Positions 24,728 to 32,461 of a DNA stretch of 64,000 nucleotides are shown one piece after another (the stretch's first letter is position 1; the number at the start of each line of letters is the position of its first letter). The position numbers and the translations under genes are program-made. This DNA comes from Silicimonas sp. (GTDB taxonomy: Bacteria > Pseudomonadota > Alphaproteobacteria > Rhodobacterales > Rhodobacteraceae): the NCBI GenBank assembly GCA_022826205.1, contig JAJDVJ010000162.1, forward strand, positions 1-64,000, in the 5' to 3' direction. The notes under the pieces were generated by a model that was not told the DNA's origin, did not search any database, and saw only the letters and a list, made by a program, of their open reading frames with translations.

Positions 24728-27567
24728 CCGGGCGTTCTCCGTCCCAGCTGCAACACAACCTGCCGCCGATGCCCGCGTTTCCAGACTTCTACCGGGCGAT
24801 CAACGGGAGGATGCCCTTTCCATGGCAGGCTCGCCTCGCCAGCATCGTCGGCACGGATGCGCGCTGGCCTGCCGAGGTCGGCGTTCCAACCGGCCTAGGC
24901 AAGACCGGATGTCTCGAGATCGCGTTGTGGTGGCTGGCATCGGAGGCACATCTCGATTCTTCGATGCGCCGTGCGCCGACCCGCATCTGGTGGGTCGTCA
25001 ACAGGCATCTGCTTGTGGACGCGACCGCGGTGCATGCTGAGTACCTTGCATGCGCGCTTCGGAGACCTGACACGCTTGACGGTGAGGGTGCGACCGGAAT
25101 CGCTTCAAATGTTGCGCACAGGCTTCGTTCCCTGTCCGTCGGACATGCTGCGGCGCCTCTCGACGTGATTCGGCTGCGTGGCGGCGTGTCGCCCGAAATG
25201 CCAAACGATCCGTCCTGCCCGACTGTTCTCTTGTGCACGTTGCCGATGTATTGCTCCAGACTTCTGTTTCGCGGCTACGGATCAAGGTTGCGCTCCGTTG
25301 ATGCTGCCATGGCAGGCACCGACAGCCTCGTCTTGCTAGACGAGGCTCATCTGGCGACGCACCTCACCCGACTGATCCCCGCGCTCGCTGAGTGTGCGCC
25401 TGCAGCCAGCGACGTGCTTCCCGCCTGGCGATCCCGCCCCGTGCAGGTTTCGCTGACCGCGACAGGAAATCAGGAGCCCGTGTCTCGCCTTGATCTTGAT
25501 GAGGAAGACCTTCGCCATCCGGACGTCAGGCAGAGGCTCGGTGCAGCGAAATCCCTGGAACTGCGGAACCTCGCGACCGGCAGCTCCAGGCCCAAGTCCG
25601 ACCAGGTATCTCGGTTGCTGGCCGACGCCGCGTACGAACTCGTGCGTAAAGCCGCCGATCCGGCATCATTTCTTGTGTTCGCCAACACTCCGGACACCGC
25701 GCGCGAGGCATTCGGCCGACTGTGCCGGAAAGTAGGAAACTCTGGAACCGAGGTGCTGCTCCTGACCGAGTGGATGCGCGAACGCGAGGCGCAGGAGATG
25801 CGCAACCGGCTGCTTGATTCGGTTCATGGGATGGCGGCGATGCGCGAAGCTGGCATAGGCCGAAAACGGCACCTTGTCGTTGTTGCCACGCAGACGCTGG
25901 AGGTCGGAGCGGACCTTGATGTTGAGTATCTGGTCACCGAGCAATGCGGCGTCCGAGCGCTCACGCAACGGCTCGGCCGGCTGAACAGGCTCGGCAGGCA
26001 TCCTCGCGCCCGGGCAATTTACCTGCATCTCCCACCCCCAAGTGACGGCGAGAACGATGTCGGCAAGGCTGATTGGCCGGTCTACGGCGCAGAGCCTCAG
26101 ATGGTAATGAAACGTCTCGAGAAGGCCTGCGGCGCCGATGGCCGGGTCCCTCTCCCGCCGGGACGGATAGCCGAAATCCTGGGAGCACCGTCGGATGACC
26201 CGGGACTGGTGCCGGACGTCATGCCCGAGATTCTCCGGGAGTGGACAAAGACCACCGTTCCTCCTGACGGCGAAGCTCCGGTCGAGCCGTATTTCGACGG
26301 CTTGGCGACTCCCAGGTACAACGTGTCCCTGATCTGGCGCGTGCACGTGCCGGGCGACGGCGGCAGGCTCTGGCCAAGGGCGACTGACAGGGAGTCAATC
26401 TCTGTCCCGATCAGCGAAGTTCGTGAGGCGTTGAGAGACGACGAGGACATCTGCCGCCTGGCCAGCGATGGCGTGACGGTCGAGCAAGCCGATGGCGTAG
26501 GTGCACTGACGCCGAACGACTGCATAGTGCTCCCTTCAGATCGCGGACTGTTGGACGAGTTCGGCTGGAACCCGCAGGCGTGCGAACCTGTCGTGGATGT
26601 GTCCCTGACCGGAAAGGGAGTGCCTCTCGATCCGGTCGCGATCGAACGGCTTTGCGGCGTCACCAATTTGCACAGCCTGATCGAAAGGGCGACGGGCCAG
26701 ATGCGCGACGAGGACGGGCCCGATCAGGCGGACCGTGGCGAGGCTGCCGCGGAAATTCTCGAAGCAGTCCGCGCCGCTCCCGAACCGCTCGGCTGGCACG
26801 CCAAAGGATGGAATAATTTCGTGGGGTCCCTGACTGCGCAAGTGGTGAATTCCCGTCACGAGGTTGCGCGATTGCAGGTTGCTCGGCCTATTGCCGAAAC
26901 CCGGGTCGACGAGTTCGATGAGCACTCGATCGCGGTCGAGACGCAAGATCTCGACTCGCACGGTCAGGCCGTGGCTGAACGGGCGCACAGCATCGCCAAG
27001 CGCATCGGCATTCCAGATGATCTCGGAGACACAGTGGCGCTGGCCGGCAGGTTTCATGACATCGGCAAGTCCGACCTGCGGTTCCAGCGATGGCTTGATC
27101 CTGACGGGACCGCGGATTCGCCAGTGGCGAAATCGAATGTACCTCGGCACCTCTGGGAGTCCCGTCGACAAGATTCCGGTTGGCCAAAGGGCGGACGCCA
27201 TGAGGCACTTTCGGCCAGGCTGGCATGCGCCCGATTAGGCGCGCAACGAGATTTGTTGGGTAGTGATCATCTGAGCGACCTGCTGATCCACCTCGTCATC
27301 AGCCACCATGGCAAGGGCCGACCTCTCGTCACCCCGGTACGCGATGAAACCGCCCAGATGCTGTTCAGCGAACTGGAGGGGGTCAACGTTGAAGCTCCGG
27401 CCAGTCTCGAATTGGTTGACTGGGACCAGCCGGCCCGCTTCTGGCGCCTCAACCGGTGCTTCGGACCATGGGGACTGGCCTTGCTGGAATCCATTGTTAT
27501 TCGGGCGGACCATGCAGTATCCGGTGGAGACCCAACAGAAGCCGAGGCGGATTCATGCGAGAGGTGA
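24724..27567 (+). CDS. cas3: type I-G Cas3 helicase-nuclease with C-terminal HD domain
   Basis: This 947-residue protein joins a superfamily 2 helicase to an HD nuclease. Walker A is GVPTGLGKT (residues 53-61), the DEAH box is LVLLDEAHL (about 203-210), and motif VI-like VRALTQRLGRLNRLGR lies near residue 416. The HD domain is C-terminal: AGRFHDIGKSDLRFQRWL near residue 775 and SHHGKG near 860. The helicase-then-HD order is the one used in type I-G. All core motifs are present, so target degradation is probably intact. It overlaps both neighbours. Confidence 0.92.
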   Translation: MTGRSPSQLQHNLPPMPAFPDFYRAINGRMPFPWQARLASIVGTDARWPAEVGVPTGLGKTGCLEIALWWLASEAHLDSSMRRAPTRIWWVVNRHLLVDATAVHAEYLACALRRPDTLDGEGATGIASNVAHRLRSLSVGHAAAPLDVIRLRGGVSPEMPNDPSCPTVLLCTLPMYCSRLLFRGYGSRLRSVDAAMAGTDSLVLLDEAHLATHLTRLIPALAECAPAASDVLPAWRSRPVQVSLTATGNQEPVSRLDLDEEDLRHPDVRQRLGAAKSLELRNLATGSSRPKSDQVSRLLADAAYELVRKAADPASFLVFANTPDTAREAFGRLCRKVGNSGTEVLLLTEWMREREAQEMRNRLLDSVHGMAAMREAGIGRKRHLVVVATQTLEVGADLDVEYLVTEQCGVRALTQRLGRLNRLGRHPRARAIYLHLPPPSDGENDVGKADWPVYGAEPQMVMKRLEKACGADGRVPLPPGRIAEILGAPSDDPGLVPDVMPEILREWTKTTVPPDGEAPVEPYFDGLATPRYNVSLIWRVHVPGDGGRLWPRATDRESISVPISEVREALRDDEDICRLASDGVTVEQADGVGALTPNDCIVLPSDRGLLDEFGWNPQACEPVVDVSLTGKGVPLDPVAIERLCGVTNLHSLIERATGQMRDEDGPDQADRGEAAAEILEAVRAAPEPLGWHAKGWNNFVGSLTAQVVNSRHEVARLQVARPIAETRVDEFDEHSIAVETQDLDSHGQAVAERAHSIAKRIGIPDDLGDTVALAGRFHDIGKSDLRFQRWLDPDGTADSPVAKSNVPRHLWESRRQDSGWPKGGRHEALSARLACARLGAQRDLLGSDHLSDLLIHLVISHHGKGRPLVTPVRDETAQMLFSELEGVNVEAPASLELVDWDQPARFWRLNRCFGPWGLALLESIVIRADHAVSGGDPTEAEADSCER

Positions 27568-28460
27568 TCTGCCCGGGACTTTCGGCCAATTGGGTCAACG
27601 GATGGTTGGCAGCTGTTGGAATCACGGTGCTGGAACCCCGTATTCGCTTGCACTGGTCCTCGGACGCGACACCGGTCGCGGTCATCTCGTCGCAGTGTGA
27701 AGATCCTGTCGACACACTGGTTTCAGCCTGGCCGAGCAGCGCCGCGCTGGCCGATTTGCCGGTTGCAGAGAACTGGCCGAATGACGGTGCGGAACACGGG
27801 GTTCGTCTGCCGCGAAAGGTTCCGGTCGAGGCATTGCGGGCGCGAATGGAGGAGGCACGCGGTCACCCACATTCCTGGACACTTACATCGACGATGACGG
27901 ATCTCTGCGTGGACAAGGCGGGCGAAGCGAGACATGCTCCATTTGATCCTCCCGCACCCCGCGGGCTCACGTTGCACCACCGCCTTGAGATGGCACATGC
28001 GCATGTTGACCCACCACGGGACTGGATACTTCCGTGCCTGGAAGGGCGCGGACAGCGCGTGAAAGGCAACGGGCTTGGTTTCGACCAGACCCGCGTCGGA
28101 TCGCAGGGGGACGATGCTGGGAAGTGGACTGATCCCGTCGTCGAGGTCCTGGCTTTCTTCGGACTGGCATTGCTGCCTGCGCGAGGACCCGGCGTCGACC
28201 TGAGATTTTCCCCGTTCGCCGAGTTGAACATGCGGCAGAAGGGTTGGCTGAAGCCGTCCAGAGCCGAAAACCACTTCTTCTGGCCGGCATGGAAACAGCC
28301 ACTTGACCGACACGGGATCGATGCGTTGCTTGATGCCTGGAGCCCGAATGAGCCGCTGACGTGGGATCGATACGGCATCCTTGCCGCATGGAAGAGCGTG
28401 CAATTCACCAGGACATCCGATGCCGACGCGACCAGGGCGTACGGTGCTAGGCGAGTGTGA
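27555..28460 (+). CDS. csb3: Cas8-position subunit, Csb3-like
   Basis: This 301-residue protein occupies the place of the small Cas8 (Csb3) of type I-G loci, immediately after cas3, whose end it overlaps by 13 nt. The start (CPGLSANWVNGWLAAVGITV) has the ANxxN...W/GLAAxG pattern seen at the N-terminus of these subunits, and DPVVEVLAFFGLALLPARG followed by WPAWKQPLD resembles the late part. Overall the similarity is weaker than for the other Cas proteins. Csx17 is an alternative but is usually much longer. It would recognise the PAM and complete Cascade. Confidence 0.7.
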   Translation: MREVICPGLSANWVNGWLAAVGITVLEPRIRLHWSSDATPVAVISSQCEDPVDTLVSAWPSSAALADLPVAENWPNDGAEHGVRLPRKVPVEALRARMEEARGHPHSWTLTSTMTDLCVDKAGEARHAPFDPPAPRGLTLHHRLEMAHAHVDPPRDWILPCLEGRGQRVKGNGLGFDQTRVGSQGDDAGKWTDPVVEVLAFFGLALLPARGPGVDLRFSPFAELNMRQKGWLKPSRAENHFFWPAWKQPLDRHGIDALLDAWSPNEPLTWDRYGILAAWKSVQFTRTSDADATRAYGARRV

Positions 28461-28771
28461 CCGCGGAGCCGGTCTTTTCGATCTTCGTCATCGAACATTT
28501 TGCCAATCTCCCACGGCAAGGCGCTCTCACTCACGGCGATGGGACCTGGAACGACAACGCCCGTACCGTCACGGGAACTCGGAAGCATCGCCGGGCTGAC
28601 AGCGCACAGCTTCAGCTTCTGGGTACACCCGTGGGCTGGTGGGCAGCATCATCGATTCAAGCGACATTGCTCGCACGACGCCTGCGAAGGGACCTTCCCG
28701 CCTATCCTCAAGTCATCCTGAGACGGAACACCGGACATTCTCGTGACCTAAGACATTGCCGATACCGATGA
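28457..28771 (+). pseudogene. cas4-cas1 fusion with the middle deleted
   Basis: A GTG overlapping the csb3 stop opens a 104-residue frame. Residues 8-47 (SIFVIEHFANLPRQGALTHG, then TWNDNARTV) match the start of the Cas4 part of type I-G Cas4-Cas1 fusions. The first Fe-S cysteine (usual CPRQ) is replaced: NLPRQ. Residues 67-89 (SIQATLLARRLRRDLPAYPQ) match the extreme C-terminus of Cas1. The whole Cas4 core and nearly all of Cas1, including every catalytic residue, are missing, so roughly 1.3-1.5 kb has been lost, apparently in frame. Confidence 0.8.
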
Positions 28772-29020
28772 ATGTGGTGCCGCCCCGTTTGCGACGCATT
28801 GGCGACATCGGCAGCAAGTACGGCCAGCGCGTCCAGTATCTCGTATTTGAATATCGACTCTCAGGCGCTCGAATGGCCCGAATGAAGGGAGAGATTGAAG
28901 ACGCCATCGACAAGGAGTGCCACTCGGTCAACTTTTGCCACTTCCCGAGACGGGTTCAGGACTCCAAACCCTGTTTGGTCGGGATTGCGAGCATGAACCT
29001 GGGCAGCCGCGTGTGCTGTA
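28737..29020 (+). pseudogene. cas2: cas2 remnant with nonsense and frameshift
   Basis: In one frame ILVT is followed by a stop (TAA at 28749-28751) and then DIADTDE, exactly where Cas2 has VTYDI. The reading then shifts by one base near 28765-28780, continuing as RLRRIGDIGSKYGQRVQYLV and ARMARMKGEIEDAIDKE. The order of motifs (strand 1 with catalytic Asp, then YGxRVQ, then FE) is that of Cas2. The stop most simply reflects TAC to TAA. No functional Cas2 can be made. Confidence 0.8.
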
Positions 29021-29207
29021 GCCTCGGGCGTGCGAACCTCCGCAGATCCGGAAATTGCTGTTCATTTGCCTAATGTTGAGCCGAGAGTGCGTTCGGAAAG
29101 GCCATGATCGATGTACAAGTGCCTCCCGCACAATTCGACGTATGCGCTACACGACCGGCAAATTGCACGTAGTGGTTCCACGCATGTATCAAGGCCAAGA
29201 TCTGGGA

Positions 29208-29464
29208 GTGTCGCGAAAGCTTGCGCTTCGGCCTTCGTTGAGCGAAGAGAACTTAGGCTGGAAGACACCAACCAACGGGGTCTGTCGCCGGAGTTTGCTC
29301 TCCGGCCTTTGTTGAGCGTGGAGTTTGTTGCCATGGCCGTGCATCTTGCAGAATCGTGTCGCCGGAGTTTGTGCTCCGGCCTTCGTTGAGCGAGGACGTG
29401 CATGATGTGATTGACCCAGTGGTGCGAGTGTCGCCGGAGTTTGCGCTCCGGCCTTCGTTGAGCG
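29208..29464 (+). CRISPR. short CRISPR array, 4 repeats and 3 spacers
   Basis: Four 37-nt repeats lie at 29208-29244, 29282-29318, 29356-29392 and 29428-29464. The core is GTGTCGCCGGAG, a loop around TTTGCG, CTCCGG, then CCTTCGTTGAGCG, so each has an inverted repeat CCGGAG/CTCCGG. Spacers are 37, 37 and 35 nt (29245-29281, 29319-29355, 29393-29427). The first repeat is clearly degenerate (CGCGAAAGCTTGCGCTTCGG), the second has three changes, the third one. Strand is given as that of the cas genes; a degenerate first copy could instead mark the leader-distal end. The intact copy abuts a transposase remnant. Confidence 0.92.
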
Positions 29465-29699
29465 GCGTGACCATGTCGCAGCGGGCGGTGGCACCCTGGC
29501 ACCTGGGACAGTACCGGTTCCCGCAGAATTCGTGCCGGGGATGCTCGCGCCCGCATTCGTCACGCTGACAGAGTTGGCCGCCAATGACGGCGTTGCGGCA
29601 AGCCACGATGGCGGCCGTGGCTTTGAGCCCGTCGCTGTCGAACCGGTCCTGCCGGGCCTGTCGCCATGGAGAACCGGCGCGGCGGAAGATCTCTGACAT
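29465..29699 (-). mobile_element. IS91-family transposase N-terminal remnant
   Basis: From ATG at 29699 the minus strand encodes MSEIFRRAGSPWRQ, then ACRNAVIGGQLCQRDECG and HEFCGNRYCPRCQGA. This CxxC...CxNRYCPRCQ zinc-binding region is the N-terminal signature of IS91 transposases. After about 78 codons the sequence runs directly into the last CRISPR repeat, so the HUH catalytic domain is absent. An integrase-like remnant lies just upstream, as is common in IS91-type units. Confidence 0.75.
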
Positions 29700-29723
29700 G
29701 CCGGCTCGGCCCAGCGCTTCGGT

Positions 29724-29920
29724 TCAGGCGTCCAGATGGCGGAAGCCGGAGACCAGGCAATCGAGGGGCCTTGAAAATTTTGTCTGTGGCGCGGGCGTTG
29801 GCACGTGTCGTGTCGGCGTTTCGGTGGCGGAGTGCATCCAGAATGACATCGATTCTGCCGTGGTGCACATGCCATTGGAAGGCGACGCTGTGTTGGCTAT
29901 GTCGCGCGCAACTTGGTCGA
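29724..29920 (-). pseudogene. tyrosine recombinase C-terminal remnant
   Basis: Minus-strand frames give IDVILDALRHRNADTTRANA then RATDKIF, resembling the DIRVIQxLLGHxxxxTTxxYT...AT region of tyrosine integrases that precede IS91 transposases. The frame then shifts to PLDCLVSGF. The catalytic Tyr is not preserved. It is a decayed fragment, and the assignment rests on the pattern and the neighbouring transposase. Confidence 0.5.
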
Positions 29921-30031
29921 TACAGCACAGCCATGGCACTGCTGCAACACCGTGTCGGTTGCACGGTGAACGCGCTTTGGCTTGGCCGCGAATCCGTAGA
30001 GACTGCAGGCCAAAGGCACACCACCATCCCG

Positions 30032-30904
30032 CTACTCGAAGAACGCCAAAGCACGGAGTTCGATGCTTTCCCGCGGGGCCGCGTCCGCTGCAGTGCTCGG
30101 GTCATCGAAAGCGGTGTGGGCGGTGAATCGCACCCGCCCGTCAATCGCGGAATCGAAGCACTTGAAGACAAGGATCTCCTCGCGCTCCATGCGCGGGAAG
30201 TAGAACCATCCATGCTCAGGGTTGTGTGCGAGATTGAACACCTCACCAATGCTGTTAGAGCTTTGCGCGCGAGAAAACGCTCCGCCGTCATCGCCCTCGT
30301 AAACGAGGTTCGTCGCGACAAGGTCCTTTGGCCGAATGGTACGCCCGTCGCAAACCGCGAGAGGAAAGGACTCCACTGGCCCTAGAATTGGGTGCCACGC
30401 GTTAATGAGCGAGAACCGTCGCCGCAACAAGTCGGCGGCCTCATCGGGAAACAGATCGCGCACCCTTTGGCTCCCCGACCGCGGAGTGTAGTCGTTGTGA
30501 ACGGCGAACACAGGGACGCGAGTTCCGGGGCACCCGTCCCGCGACGATCGCCTGACGTGGTCGAAGACGCGGACTCGCTTGGCTCCGGTAGCGTGCTGTA
30601 TCAGGCGTTCAATCTCGGGATAGTGAACGCGCTCGACGTGTTCGTCGTCTCGGAAATCGATCACCGGGGAAGATTGGGCACGGAGCTCGAAACCTTCGCG
30701 ATCAAGACTCGTGTGCTCCACGAGCAGCCTGGCATTACGGATCTCCATGCGCTGGATGCCCACCTTGACCTCTCGCCGAGTGGATCTGCCCGCGTTCCGT
30801 GAGGAGACATAGGTCGTAGGCTTGACACCTGTGTTGATGATGTAGTGCAGATCTGCCCACACGGATCGGAGTGCATGGCCAGCTTCCGAATGGGTCCTCG
30901 TCAT
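30032..30904 (-). CDS. CmcJ/NvfI-family oxidoreductase
   Basis: This 290-residue protein resembles the CmcJ/NvfI/asaB family of iron- and 2-oxoglutarate-related enzymes found in beta-lactam, meroterpenoid and gibberellin-type biosynthesis as well as in many bacteria of unknown role. Typical stretches are HNDYTPRSGSQRVRDLFPDE, LINAWHPILGPVESFPLAVC, NPEHGWFYFPRM and FKCFDSAIDGRVRFTAHTAF. HxD in VHNDYT and the His in FTAHTAF are likely metal ligands. The start at 30904 is chosen over an upstream in-frame ATG because the extra residues lack family resemblance. Substrate is unknown. Confidence 0.75.
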   Translation of the reverse strand: MTRTHSEAGHALRSVWADLHYIINTGVKPTTYVSSRNAGRSTRREVKVGIQRMEIRNARLLVEHTSLDREGFELRAQSSPVIDFRDDEHVERVHYPEIERLIQHATGAKRVRVFDHVRRSSRDGCPGTRVPVFAVHNDYTPRSGSQRVRDLFPDEAADLLRRRFSLINAWHPILGPVESFPLAVCDGRTIRPKDLVATNLVYEGDDGGAFSRAQSSNSIGEVFNLAHNPEHGWFYFPRMEREEILVFKCFDSAIDGRVRFTAHTAFDDPSTAADAAPRESIELRALAFFE

Positions 30905-31555
30905 TGCAAGCCCACCGTCACCGACGCAATCTGGCGCAACGCGGCTCCATAGGTTCGACGGATGAACGAGCAGCCCGCCATCGCCAGCACCAACTTCTCC
31001 ATCCTGTGGCACATTTCCCGTTCTTGCGTTTCGTCGAATTCATGCATTTTGCCCGACATTCGTCACCGCGGGAAGCACCTTTCGGCCAGACCGTGTCGAA
31101 ACGCGGCTGGATCATGCGGACCGGTTCGTCCTGGACTTCTCCGTCCTGGCCAGCTCCGTTCGAAACGACCCTGAAGTTCAGGGCCTCATGGTGCTGCCAA
31201 GGACGCACCACAAACTCCGGATTCTGCCCAGTCGTGTGCAGACGCTCTCCCAGCCGTTACCTGAGGATCGTCTGTTTCGTCGGCGTACTCGTGCTTTCGT
31301 CCTGGCTCGAGGTCAACATACACACCCCGTCGGCAGATGGCGCATGCCCAACGGCCGATGGAAGCCACCACAACGCGCAATGCGCCAACGACAACCGGCC
31401 GGTCGCGCAGGTCGCACGCGCCACATGACTCGCATGATGAACGTCGCGGCACCAAAAAATGTGACCACACGGCTATCACGCACCCCAAGATTCGCTTCGT
31501 TTACATTGCCCTGCCTCGGGACTACCGTGCCGGCGGACCGAAAGAGTTCGAAGCC
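30905..31555. other. gap between CmcJ-like gene and SDR gene
   Basis: This 651-bp stretch lies between divergent genes and must hold both promoters. In one plus-strand frame around 31095-31260 there is protein-like text (LDHADRFVLDFSVLASSVRN), but no start, known family or neighbours support it. I see no RNA gene or repeat. Confidence 0.4.
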
Positions 31556-32368
31556 ATGGAAGGTGCCAAGATGCAAGAATCGCAGCATGATCGCTGCAGC
31601 AAGCCGCTGGAATCGAGAACGGCCCTCGTAACCGGTTCGAGCCGAGGAATTGGTGAAGCGACTGCGAAGGCGCTGGATGAGGCTGGCGCGCGCGTGATCC
31701 TGACCGGACGAACCATCGCTGATCTCGAGCGCGTTGCTGCAGGCCTCGGCAACGAGCCGGTTGTCATTCCAACAGATCTGTCAGAGGCTGGTGCTGGCAC
31801 CCGTCTGGCGGAGGCAGCGATTTCCAGGGCTGGAGGCGTGGATGTGCTCGTCAACAATGCGGGCTTCCCTATCAGGGGTGCACCAGAAGATCTCGTTGAA
31901 GCGGAACTCGACAGAATACTCGCAGTAAACGTACGGTCAATTCTCATGCTTGTGGCCGGTTTGGGTCCCACCATGATCGAGCGAGGTCGTGGATCAATCA
32001 TAAACGTCTCGTCCGTCGCAAGCTTGAGAGGCCCGGTCGGTCGGGTCGCTTACACAGCTACCAAGGGCGCAATAGACGCAATGACGCGGGCTCTTGCCGC
32101 TGACTGGGGTCCAAAGGGCGTTCGTGTCAACGCAGTCAACCCGGGCATCATCAAGACGGCGATGTTTGAGTCTCGTCAGGATGACATGACGGCTGTCGCG
32201 CAAGCGATGGCGAGGCGAGTGGCCCTTGGCAGACTCGGTGAACCAAGGGACGTGGCGGAATTGATTGCATTTCTCGCATCCGATGCTGCGGGCTACATTA
32301 CCGGAGAGACGATAACGATTGACGGCGGAATGGTGCACGCCATGACTGCGCAGGAGGGTTCCGGATAG
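31556..32368 (+). CDS. short-chain dehydrogenase/reductase (SDR)
   Basis: This 270-residue protein is a classical SDR. The cofactor loop is TGSSRGIGEA (residues 27-36), followed by NNAG at 100-103, catalytic Ser in NVSSVAS (about 152-153), and Y166-x3-K170 in AYTATKGA. The end ETITIDGGM is the usual C-terminal motif. An Arg in GRT at the end of the second strand favours NADP(H). The start at 31556 or the ATG at 31571 are both possible. It lies divergent to the CmcJ-like gene; the substrate is not known. Confidence 0.88.
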   Translation: MEGAKMQESQHDRCSKPLESRTALVTGSSRGIGEATAKALDEAGARVILTGRTIADLERVAAGLGNEPVVIPTDLSEAGAGTRLAEAAISRAGGVDVLVNNAGFPIRGAPEDLVEAELDRILAVNVRSILMLVAGLGPTMIERGRGSIINVSSVASLRGPVGRVAYTATKGAIDAMTRALAADWGPKGVRVNAVNPGIIKTAMFESRQDDMTAVAQAMARRVALGRLGEPRDVAELIAFLASDAAGYITGETITIDGGMVHAMTAQEGSG

Positions 32369-32461
32369 CCAAGACTGCCACGGTCAGGCATTACCATGGC
32401 GCCCCGCTCATCTGAAAAGGTCGCAGCGCGCCTGCCTGACTCGGCAATCCGGTCAGGACAT

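Noticed and set aside
29253-29699. Open frame through the CRISPR array on the minus strand
   Set aside because: Only the first ~78 residues are transposase; the rest is translation of repeats and spacers.
31556-32368. SDR as a 3-oxoacyl-ACP reductase (FabG)
   Set aside because: No fatty-acid synthesis genes nearby, and SDR motifs alone do not identify FabG.
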